A stretch of DNA of 64,000 nt, from assembly GCA_950295325.1 (NCBI GenBank), contig OX485804.1, positions 17,980,001 through 18,044,000 on the forward strand, given 5' to 3'. This document shows, piece by piece, positions 25,501-34,924 of the stretch. This DNA comes from Polytrichum commune. Its lineage: Eukaryota > Streptophyta > Polytrichopsida > Polytrichales > Polytrichaceae. Made by a program: the position numbers and the translations under genes. Below the pieces are notes generated by a model. The model searched no databases and was not told the DNA's origin. It saw only the letters and a program-made list of their open reading frames with translations. Each line of letters begins with the position of its first letter. The stretch's first letter is position 1.

Positions 25501-27265
25501 CTGGCCTCTTGACCGAAATTGCGAAGCATGGGATTGATGTGAGCGTGCATGGGATTGACGTGATTTCGTTTTTGGAGTTCGTCCCCACATGCTAGGTTGT
25601 GACCTGGGCTCCAGAATTTTCACCGCAGCTTTAAGGAGGCGAGATGCTCTGGTTTTCTTCACCTGGGAGTTTAAGAACGGAGCAGATGTCATATGGTGGG
25701 TGTGCGATCTGGAGCTGCTTTGCCGAAGTGCAGGATCAAGTCGAGATAGAAAAGACAGTCTCTCATCTTTTCGTTCGATTCTTCTCGTTACAAGCAAGGC
25801 ATCGTGGTGGTGACGATGATGATGTCTGTGTGATGATGGAGCCTCGTCTGATTCCTGAGATGTTTTCACAAACCGCAACAACCTCTTCTTCACGGACTTT
25901 TGGGAGCTGCACTCGAAGTAGTCTTGATGCAGCAGATCCTGGAGTATAACCGGTGTCTCCGAGTGATCCTCCACTTCCATTCCTGAGCATGACAGAGAAT
26001 CACTTCCAGAGTTGCAGCTCTCCGATCGGTTGTAGTGGCGATAAAACGGACCATCTGGTAAGGAATCCAGACGAACACGTACCCCAGGTGTTGGTGTGTT
26101 GGCAATCCCAATGTTTGGAATCTGCAAAACATAGGTTCCTCTCCATGTCAGCGCACAACAACACTTTGAGAATTTCTATGAATTCCGTCAAGAAGAATGA
26201 ATTGAAAGAACTGCTCGAATTTCACATAAGAAACACCGTACCAGGCTACCCTTCGCAGCTCCAACACTGTGATGATCATCCTCAAAAGTCGACCTCCGCA
26301 CTCCTCGACCTTGGCCTCGAGATCCTGAACATTCTTCACCGACATCGATGTTGTCAGTCCCTCGGAGGCATTGCAACTAAAAGCTCACATTGCAACTTAG
26401 AACCAGAATACTGCATCCATTTCCAAGAAGACTGTTCCGATTGACACAATGGGATTCTTCGTGTTTGTAATCAACGTGTTACAGAGTGGACAATAGAGGA
26501 CAATGATGTGTTGTTCGAGACTTAAATTACTGTGCGACGAACCTCTCTCTCTCTTCACTGAAACACTTGGTGCAGCAAGGCACATACACAGATTTGGTGT
26601 ATTAGAATTTAGAGCTGCTCCAACCTTGATGCAAGTGGCACTTGAGTAGAGTTACCTTCGAAGTATGTGAGCTTCAAGCAGAACACGACATTGAAAGGCT
26701 CCAACAATGTATTTCGGAGGCATTGCAACTACAACTCATAACTTCTAGACTCGCATTGCATCCACTTCCAAAAAGACTCATCTGATGAACACAATTGTAC
26801 TCTTCGTCTCTTGTGACCAACGTGTTACAAAGTTGACAAGAGACGACAACACTGTATTATTCGACATTCAAATTCCTGTGCAACGAGCCGAGTTTCTCTC
26901 TCTCTCTCTCTCTCTAATGCACAAACTGAGACTTGGTGCAGCAAGATACCTACACAGATTTGGTGTATGAGAAATTAATGCTGCTCCGACCTTGATGAAA
27001 GTGGCACATGAGTGCAACTCTACTTCTAAATATATAACCTTCAAGGAGCAGACCAATTTGAGTCTCAGGGTTAAACAATTTCTGAATTCGGTGCAAAAAT
27101 CTGGGATCGAGAATTACAGTACCACACACCTGGAAGAAGTCGTCTCGAGGATGAGAAGCCCTTGCTGGAGTTCCAGTCGAACACACGCAAGAAAGCCGCC
27201 ACGCATCCCCCTGACCTAGAAGAGTGGACGCTACCGCTACGGGAAGGTGTTCTTGCGGCTGCCAT
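22586..27265 (-). CDS. DUF4378 / TRM (LONGIFOLIA-like) protein, 5 exons, 1016 aa
   Basis: This is a plant protein of the DUF3741/DUF4378 class, to which the TON1-recruiting-motif (TRM) and LONGIFOLIA proteins belong. Characterised members bind TON1 and microtubules and shape cortical arrays and cell elongation. Exons on the minus strand: 27265-27130, 26324-26242, 26121-24205, 23653-23473, 23319-22586. The phases fit exactly (3051 bases). The N-terminus holds the family signature GGCVAAFLRVFDWN (about residues 19-32). Exon 3 opens with TPTPGVRVRLDSLP (82-95), a shortened form of the VARLMGLDSLP motif. QPSPVSILEAPF in exon 4 is the family's conserved linker. Exon 5 holds DUF4378 (about 854-1008) with RRLLFDCTNEA, LVEEVYAKILEW, IEKDMG and GLEVECMVW. 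The middle is low-complexity (His-rich, Arg/Ser-rich), and a Ser run lies near residue 805. The 83-base exon 2 is chosen by phase and is the least certain part. Confidence 0.88.
23194..23237. repeat. Trinucleotide microsatellite encoding a serine run
   Basis: A CTG/TTG/GCT trinucleotide run on the plus strand is read on the minus strand as consecutive Ser codons (flanked by NN and N) in exon 5 of the DUF4378 gene. It is likely to vary in length between individuals and keeps the frame. Confidence 0.8.
26363..27060. repeat. Tandem duplication (~348 bp) in intron 1 of the DUF4378 gene
   Basis: Two direct copies, about 26363-26710 and 26711-27060, share CGGAGGCATTGCAACTA, ATCCACTTCCAAAAAGACT or its near match, CAACGTGTTACA, TTGGTGCAGCAAG, CACAGATTTGGTGTAT and ACCTTGATG. 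A CT microsatellite near 26895 has grown only in the second copy. Both lie in the first intron and code for nothing. Confidence 0.85.
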
Positions 27266-28900
27266 GCTTTTAATCCCCAGATTTAACTTCAATTGAGGAA
27301 ACAATCAAACGGCCCCGTAATCGAGTACTCTGCAGCGAGCTTGCAGATCGTAGCTCCACATCCACGATGAAATAGCCTCTCCCTCCGGCTCACAAAGGAG
27401 GGTTAGGCAAGGGGAAGTTTGCAGATTGTTCAAATGCAAGGTTAGGTGCTGGAAATTCCCATGGACAAGAGAAAGGCTAGGACGATCGGTACTCTCATCA
27501 TCACGTGGTCCTCAACATTTATCGCCAGTGTCGACACTATCTCTCCTTCAGGAGGTCGTGTGGATCCCTTCTGTCCAAGTGCAGGCTCCATGGCTGCATC
27601 ACAAGTCCCAAATCAGCTACGCACATCGGTGTCGTGGTTGGCAGCAGATCAGACATTGAGCCCAATCCACGAAGTAATTCGGGGCTACTCCACTCCTCCT
27701 GTGAGTAATCTCGAAATAGGGAAAGAAAGCATTTCACATTTCACCTTGGCATTTCGAAGAAATCTGTTGTGGGAAAACACAATCCACATTGCACTGCCGG
27801 GGCCATGGCATCATCACTTGATGATTGCAGTAGTGACATATCCCTTTCGAGGCGCAGCTAGCACCACCAAAACATCAGCAGCGCAGAACTCTTCGCGTGA
27901 ACCAATGAAAGCTATGCAGCAGCCACCGGCATAAAAAGTGTACTAAATCTCAAACTAGCTATGAACATCGGTCTGGTCATGATTGGCAGGCAGCAGATCA
28001 CATTCCAAACCCCTCTCCACTAAATCATAATTCGGGGCTCATACCCAACTCATCCTGTGAGTGATTTCCAAAGCGGGAGCAAACCACCTCGCCATTTCAA
28101 GAGAATCAATATTTTGTGAAAAAAACACCACAATGCATCATACAACCCTTCCTTCCAACCATGCACCACCAAAACATCAGCAGCGCTCAACTCCCCACCT
28201 AAAAAGATGAAAACTATATAACTGCTACTAGCGCCCAGGTTTACTAAGTTCCAAACCAGCTACGAACAGCAGATCACACATGAAGCTCACTCCACCAAGT
28301 TACGATTAATTCGGGGCTTGTACTCAACTCAACTCAACTCATCCTGTGAGTTATCTCCAAAGATCCAAAGAGCGAGCAAAAGCCACTCCACAGTTCACCT
28401 CGTCATTTCAAGAGAACCAATCTTCTGTGGAAAAGTCCACAATGCACCATCACTAGGCCATGGCATCACTTGATGCATATGTTGCAGCAATACTAGTATA
28501 CTCGTTCCTTTGGAGCACCATGCACCACCAAACCATGAGCAGCACCCTGAAACACGATGCAAACTACGTACCTGCGGCTAATACCAGCACACAAAGGTTG
28601 GCTCTTACTTAGCCCTTTCGCAGGCAGGCAGGCAGACAGACAGATAGACAGACAGACAGCTGCGTCACCACCGAGGAACGGACCCGAAACATGCACGGGC
28701 TCCTGCGCCATGCAACAAATGGGCAATCTGTCTACAACTCTGAACTTAAGTTACGAGAAAGATTGTTAAGTTACTCTCACAGTTGGCAGGCCCAAACTTC
28801 GAGACTTCGGAGGAGCTCGATGAGATGGGGAGCTGATCGACCTGCCTGCCTGCCTGCAAGCGGGCGGCCGAGCTAAGCTAAGCTAAGCTAAGGAATGTGA
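27266..28900. repeat. 5' flank of the DUF4378 gene: three diverged ~300-340 bp tandem units
   Basis: From about 27610 to 28545 three diverged direct units start near 27610, 27948 and 28246. Each carries an AGCTACGAACATCGG-like block, AATTCGGGGCT, TCCTGTGAGT, a CATTTCAAGAG-like block and ACCACCAAAACATCAGCAGC. They lie upstream of the minus-strand gene, so they may fall in its promoter or leader. At 28621-28660 a CAGG/CAGA simple repeat faces a CCTG repeat at 28839-28858 that could pair with it. No gene is seen. Confidence 0.65.
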
Positions 28901-29380
28901 GATGTGGTTCAACGACTCTGACCGACGAGTTCATAAAGACTCCCCAATTTGGGGAAGAAGAAGAAGAATGTGACCTGCAACTCAATCAAGTATTCCACTT
29001 AAGGAATGTAAGCAAGCCCCTATTGTGGGCACTTTCAACTCCACACACATTTGTGGCCGTTGGATCGGATCGGATCGGGAATTTGTCTAAAGGTAAAAGG
29101 GGGGTACACTAGGGGTCCAAGACCAACCAAACTCCAAATCCGAACGTTTTTATTGGTTGAGAGCAAAATTTTGGACCTACACTAGGGATGGTATGAAAGG
29201 ATGAAGTGGTGTTAATGTGGCATCACTTGCTGGCAACTCTTGGTGATTCTCACTTTTGAACTTCACAACCATCTTTGGTTGTTGAATCATGTTGGAAATC
29301 GTCTAAGGATGGGATTACACGATTAGGGGGCCAAGACCAAAGAATTGTCTGAAACATTGAGTGATCTTTATGAATGAAGT
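28901..29380. other. Gene-free stretch
   Basis: A GGATC pentamer run at 29063-29079 and two short related blocks (CTAGGGGTCCAAGACCAA near 29110 and TTAGGGGGCCAAGACCAA near 29324) are the only structure noticed. No gene is seen. Confidence 0.4.
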
Positions 29381-30200
29381 GTTGTTAATAAAGTTGTCAT
29401 TTAATTCAACTAGAGTTTTGGTTGGGAGTTGGTTGTTTTGCATACAAACTTTCCATGCTCATTGAATTCACATAATATCACGATAGATTCCTTGACCAAG
29501 CCCTCTCACATAAACACAACAAATACAACCCCTTAATTAACACCGTACCAAACCAAGGTTGGCAAACCAACCCCCTCATCATCGTCACAGCTGGAGTGAG
29601 AGGGGCTATACATGAACACTCCATTAACAAACCAGCCAATCTGAAATTTCCAAAAACCAACATCAAAACCCTCACGAAAAACATACACCAAAACGCCATC
29701 AAATACCTCACAAATCTGGTACTAAACAAAAGGAAACTTGACAATAAACAAACACATGTCTCCCCACCCACATATCCATGGACAGCTTTTACACCCCCTC
29801 AAAGCCCACCTCCTAAAGGAGGCATAACACCTTATACTGCATCATGATGTTCGTGATCAGCATTAGGCCAAGAGGCTCATATTCATGCCGGTACTAGCTA
29901 TGGGTGTTATTTTTATTTTATTTTATACAAACTTTCCATGTTTGGTAAGTTTTTGGTGCATACTTGGATTCAGTGTGGAGGTTTGAACTTTCTATACTAG
30001 TCTCATTTTAACCAGGTGGTAAAATGAGAGCTTTGGCCCATGAGGAACCGACATAAAAAGCTCTTTGTTCAAATCTCCACACCGACTCCAAACATGCAAC
30101 AAAAACTTACCAAACACAAAAAGAATTGTACGCAAAACAACCAACTCTTGAACAAAACTCTAGGTTGCATTAAAGGATAATCTAATAGAGTTGATTGTGA
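29381..30200. mobile_element. Long inverted-repeat (foldback) element carrying a LINE insertion
   Basis: Leaving out the LINE at 29458-29924, the left arm (TAGAGTTTTGGTTGGGAGTTG, GTTGTTTTGCATAC, TTTGGTAAGTTTTTGGTGCATAC, GTGTGGAGGTTTGAAC) is matched in reverse by the right arm at about 30060-30180 (CAAATCTCCACACCGACTCC, AAAAACTTACCAAACAC, GCAAAACAACCAACTC, CAAAACTCTAGG). The arms meet near 30010. Part of the left arm recurs at 37700-37785. Termini and superfamily are not resolved. Confidence 0.6.
29458..29924 (+). mobile_element. LINE 3' fragment, copy 2, with 16-bp target duplication
   Basis: A 467-bp 5'-truncated LINE sits between perfect 16-base direct repeats ATACAAACTTTCCATG (29442-29457 and 29925-29940). 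It reads the same ORF2 C-terminal tail as the other copies: ITVTAGVRGAIHEHSI-like, then IHQNAIKYLTNLVLNKRK, to a stop at 29847. The shared 3' end and an ATTTT tail follow. Of the three copies it has the longest intact frame (29596-29847). The duplication length and 3' tail are typical of target-primed reverse transcription. Confidence 0.88.
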
Positions 30201-31567
30201 AGTAAAGAAGATGAAACCATGAGTTTAGTCCAAACCTTGAGTTTATGAGAATCAACACAAAGTCACCCAAAAAATTTTGACACTTAAATTACCATACACA
30301 AAGAGTGGTGTCGAATTATTAAAAGTCAACTTTCTAGCTTATCCTATTAGAATGGGCATGCCAAGCTAGCCTTGCTTATGCCGATTTGGGATTTAGGACG
30401 ACAGGTCCCATGTGCATACCGTATTTTAGATCCTAAAACTATCCCAAAGTTTGAGAGGTGGAAATAGGAGATTTCAAAATTTTCACCCAACTTTCAAAAG
30501 AGGCTCCAACATACAACGAGTTAATGAGCTTTCAAAATTTGAAAGTTTTCTCGAACATAAAACAAACATGGTTTTGTCCCTCTTTGAGAGACTTTACAAA
30601 TAACTCTCATATGGCATCACTTTAAATTTCCGTCAAGTTTTGGTAGTCATCTGTCAAGAAATACTCCTCCTAGTTGCAGAAACCAATCTTCAAGCTTTAG
30701 GTCCAATTTTGAGTTTGCAAGTAAGGTCCATTAAGAGGTGTTTTAAACCCCATGTTAGTTGGATTCACACCCTATTGTCAAGATCTTACTTTTAAAGTGT
30801 TAGAACATGAGTTGAAATGCAAAAGAAATGAGGTAAGTGGACTTGGAACATGCACTTTTATCTCTAACACAATATTAGTGCGAGATAATTAGCGAATTCA
30901 AAGGCTTACCCCCCCCCCCCATATGCAGACAACTTAGCCTAGAACAGTTGAACAATGAGTATGTGGTCCAATCATTTTTTTTAACACATGTCTTGTTGGT
31001 TCATGTTATTAGATCCACACCTAATCACACATCCAATTAAATATAGATGTCAACACTTTAAGGGATGTTGCATCAACACCATTCTACTTTTGAGAGGTCA
31101 AAGTGACAACCACATTCTTTCTTTCACTTTCTTATCAACTTAAAAAAAAATTGCCCTCGGAGTTATGTTAATTAATTGTTGGCCCATGAATGATGCATGT
31201 ATTTTGAACACATATTCCAACGTCATCGTAACACGTGCCTTTTTTTTTTCTTCTTCTTCTTCTTCTAAAGCGTTCATTCAGAACTAACTTACAAAGCCTG
31301 TTATGTACCACTTAAATATAGGTTGTCCTATTAAGAAGTGGAAATCACATGATCGTCATCAAGGCCCACTTCCTTTAATAAGTAAGCTCAAGAAAGGCAG
31401 CTTTATACTATTTCACCTTTCGGGTGGGTTGACATTACTTAATTACTGTGCGTCCAAAACAAAGGAAGTTTGAAATCAAGCAATCCATTTGGTCAAGAGC
31501 AAAGTGTTGACCAAGGAGTTTACATTTGGGTCCGAGCCCAAGCAGTGTCCAGAGCTGGTGAGATTTT
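30201..31567. repeat. Degenerate dispersed repeat, long copy
   Basis: Blocks from 30225 to 31060 follow the order of 5095-6160 (see that entry), with divergence high enough to suggest old age. A 12-C homopolymer lies at 30909-30920. A further related block (TTAATTAATTGTTGG then AACACATATTCCAACGTCATCGTAACACG) lies at 31160-31330 and resembles 56040-56210. No gene is visible. Confidence 0.5.
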
Positions 31568-32110
31568 TGGGGCATAATCGGTCAAAATCCTCGTGTTTCC
31601 AAGCCCAACCAGTTACACGTTGTGATATGGATGGAAATCCAACCCATCATTACCATCACAGCAGGAGTAAGAGGAGCTAGCTATACATGAACACTCCATA
31701 GACAAATTTATCAAATTAAAATCCTCAAAAATTAGCATCAAAACCCTCATGAAAAACATACACCAAAATGCCATCAAGTATCTCACATACCTCAATGAAA
31801 TGGGATAACTAGTACACCACTAGAGCCCACCTCCCAAAGGAGGCATAACACCCTACGTTGCATCACGGAATACCGTGATCAACATAAGGTTAATTGGATA
31901 AGGTTACGGACGTATTTTTTCTTTTCTTTTCTTTTCTTATGTTGTGATATTTTGGGTCTTCCTTGTTATTTTGAGGTATATTCCATAAATTCCTCTAAAA
32001 CGATCGATAATTTTCCTAAAGTCTTGAACTTCAACCAGTGATTTCTCAAACTCAACCGGTTCATTTGTAAGTTGTGATCGGTTCTCCCCATTCATTGATC
32101 CCAAAGTATG
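31568..32110 (+). repeat. ~210-bp CCGGTT-rich dispersed repeat, split by a LINE
   Basis: The left part (31568-31628: TTTGGGGCATAATCGGTCAA, GTGTTTCCAAGCCCAACC) and right part (31941-32110: ATTTTGAGGTATATTCC, CCTCTAAAACGATCG, TCTTGAACTTCAACC, CTCAAACTCAACCGG, CGGTTCTCCCC) together match undisturbed copies at 43082-43290 and 51985-52200. The interruption is the LINE at 31629-31940. It is non-coding and of unknown class. Confidence 0.75.
31629..31940 (+). mobile_element. LINE 3' fragment, copy 3, with 10-bp target duplication
   Basis: This short LINE end is flanked by GTTGTGATAT at 31619-31628 and 31941-31950. It retains ITITAGVRG-like and KNIHQNAIKYLTYL-like codons, the CACGGAATACCGTGATCA block, and a CTTTT tail. 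It inserted into a member of the 210-bp repeat family, so that family is older than this insertion. Confidence 0.85.
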
Positions 32111-33541
32111 AAAACCAACGTGGCACAATTGCCACTTTCCCACCACATTTTATCAAGCTCGACTCAAGAAAAATGCTCCACCCAATCATGACTAACCCAA
32201 TTTGAGAAATCAAAACTTAGACTTAGGTCCAATTTTTAGTCTAAATGTAAGGTTTATGGAGGAGGGTTTTGGACTCCAAGTTTTTTGGACCCATATGTTA
32301 TGCAAACCCCTTTTAAAGCAAGTTGGCTTAATTTGATTACTTGTCTTAACCATTACCCCCCCCCCCTCCCCCCACACACACACACACTTCAATGGTACAT
32401 GGTTACTAGGTGGGGATTTAAGATTGGATGGAAAAAAGGACAAATTAGAACGGGTTTGAACTACATGCTAGAAATTTGGGATATCCCATACACATTTAGG
32501 AGTTTTTCTTGGTAGAGGTGCCACATCATTGGAAATATGATTACATGCAAAGTAAGCAGGTCTTAAACTGACTCTAATCTCTTTGCACCCACTTCCCATA
32601 GGATACGAAGCATGCAACTAGTGCAAAGATGGTTAGCAACCCAAATTGTGCTTGATACTGCTATCCTCATCATTTTTGGAACTATATGAATATCTTATTC
32701 ATTGTCAAAGTGAAGATTCTCTTAAGTGATCATAAAACTTCCCCACCAAGAATTATCATATCATTATCATGATGTTGATTAGTGTGTATGTTACCAATTT
32801 CAGACGCGTAGTTCAATCTAATTTTATTATATTGATTTTTGGTATGCTTTCTTAGATTCACACCCAACCATACACCGCTAAAATATGGGTGTCTCGTTTA
32901 AGATCATACGCAAGATTGAACACATCTCTCGTTCTCTCTCCCTCCCTCCCTCCCCCAACTCCAAGATTATGACTATGTGTTCCAAGAATGCAACTATGAC
33001 TTAGTATGGCACACTAACGACCCAAATCGTCCGCTACATCCCTTTGATTTAGTTTGTTAGTCATCATTGTCCAACAAGAAATACACACATGGCCAAATAA
33101 TTAAGTCTCTACCCCAATTCCTCTAACCTTCGCCACGATTTCCATCATACCCTTCATTCCCCGGCCCCTTGCTCTCATTGGTTCTTGCTAGGGTGTGGTA
33201 TTTGAGGAGATTTTTTGGCACTATCGGTGAAAACCCTAGTGCGTCCAAGTCCAATCGGGGTTACATGTAATGATCTCTCAGTTTTCCATCATCAATTTGA
33301 CGCATATTCCATGGATTCCTCTACAAGAGATCGGGATAGTTTCCTTGAGATCTTGAACTCCAACCGCTTATTTCTCAAACTCCACCAACTCATCTGCAAT
33401 TAACTAGCAGTTGGTTCTCCCAGTCCATCACTCCGCTGCTTGCTTGCTAGTCTAGTTTCATGCACTTTTAAATCACACACTCACACTGTGAACTTGCATG
33501 ACCCCGCAAAGTGACTGGAAGAAGAAGACTGGCATAACTTA
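32111..33541. repeat. Gene-free stretch with dispersed repeats
   Basis: The interval 32580-32910 is another copy of the dispersed repeat (CTCTTTGCACCCACTTCCCATAG, TCATTTTTGGAACTATATGAATATCTTATTC-like). The interval 33205-33430 is a plus-strand member of the 210-bp CCGGTT family, recognised by GTCCAAGTCCAATCGG, CTTGAACTCCAACCGC and TTTCTCAAACTCCACC. No gene is seen. Confidence 0.5.
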
Positions 33542-34354
33542 GGGCCGCTACACACTATGGCCATCCAAGTCGAGAGGCCATGGGGTTGAGTGGCCAACCT
33601 TTGTTTGAGAGTCCAAAGAAATGGGCTGAAAATATATAGCCAATAAACTATAGTAAGAGGAGCCTTCGGCTGGGCGTAGTGTGAAGCCTCCAAAGGCCAA
33701 GTCCAAAGTCCAAACCTTTGGCCATGAACTCCCACAACCTCTCGACTTGGACTGCCATAGTGTGAAGCCTCCAAAGGCCAAGCCCAAAGTTCAAACCCAA
33801 AGGAGCATCCCACTTTGTTCCTAGCTCAAAATAATCCGTCCAATCCAACGGTCAAGATTTTGTCAATGATTGAATGTAATGAAAAAAAAAAACCGACGGC
33901 CTCTCGATCATAGTTTGGGTTTCCATTCCCGTCCGACCCAAACTTCCTTTGAGAGTCCGTCGCCTTCTTCAAAAAGAAATCATTTAAAATCGCGACGGCC
34001 TTTGGAGTTGGGCCATAGTGTGAAGGGTCGAGAGGCCGAACCAACGATCGGGGAGAACCGACAGTTAGTTATAGATGAACCGGTTGAGTTTGAGAAATAA
34101 CTGATTGAAATTCAAGACTGTAGGAAAATTACTGATCACTGTAGAGGAAGTTATGGAATATACCTCAAATTCATTAAAAAAATAAAATTGGAGGACGTCA
34201 ACATGTCACCGGTTGGACTTGCAAACACTAGGATCTCAACCGATTAGTATGCCCAAAAATCTCCCCCATCAGTGGGCCAAACTCTCGGTTTCTTGAAATT
34301 TGGTTGGTGAAAATCGACAGCCTCTCAACCATCGGCCATAGTGTGAAGCGCCCC
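33542..34354. mobile_element. PIF/Harbinger-type MITE, family 2, copy 1
   Basis: The ends GGGCCGCTACACACTATGGCC (33542) and GGCCATAGTGTGAAGCGCCCC (ending 34354) form the inverted repeat, flanked by TTA at 33539-33541 and 34355-34357. The element is 813 bp and has no transposase. Inside, the end-like motif CATAGTGTGAAG recurs several times beside AAAGGCC words, giving repeated internal copies of the terminus. A minus-strand member of the 210-bp CCGGTT repeat (about 34043-34265) is nested in its right half. Predicted short proteins in this span come from the repeats and are not genes. Confidence 0.85.
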
Positions 34355-34357
34355 TTA

Positions 34358-34920
34358 ACCTCAAGCTCATCATTCTGTGGATTCTGGAAGGCTTTGAAAG
34401 CTGTCGCACCACTGCACAAGTTTGAAAGTTTGAAGCCTCTGCTACTTCCTCCTTCCTCCTTCCTTCCTTGCTACTAGCGTGCGTACCATAATTAGATGTG
34501 AGTTAATAAGTACATCGCTATTACCTCTTATTATTAGGAGGCTAGCATCTATCCATTCCAGAAGACCTCGCGTTCGAGTGGCTCCCGGCCGGTGATATTA
34601 TAGCTGCCCAGTTGATGGGCTCCTCCAGACGGGGCCTAAATTGTAAAAGCCTGACGACGAGCGGCCTGCTGCCTTCATTCCAGTGGCAGAGCTGCCTGTA
34701 CAGTACTCCTTCTTCACTGATCAGCTCATGTAAGTTAAGTTAGGAGTACTACTTTTGCACTTATTTTTGTTTCTGTTTCTGTTTCCGTGAACAAATGAAT
34801 CATCATCCTACGCTAGCTGCGGCTCTGCAGTCAGCGAGTGAGCAATCCATCCCAAAAACTGCCACTGGCATCCAGTGTCCGAGCTAAGTAGATCGGAGCT
34901 CGCAATTCGATAACCACTGC
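34358..34920. other. Gene-free stretch
   Basis: The base composition is slightly more GC-rich than the flanks (for example CTCCAGACGGGGCCTAAATTG and GAGCGGCCTGCTGCC), but no supported open frame, repeat or RNA gene is recognised. Confidence 0.35.
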
Positions 34921-34924
34921 AGCA

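Noticed and set aside
29596-29847. 83-residue protein gene
   Set aside because: It is the C-terminal tail of a LINE fragment bounded by a 16-bp target duplication, shared with two other copies.
33481-34100. Several overlapping 60-110-residue frames
   Set aside because: They lie in a Harbinger MITE and repeat its internal duplicated words, so they are not genes.
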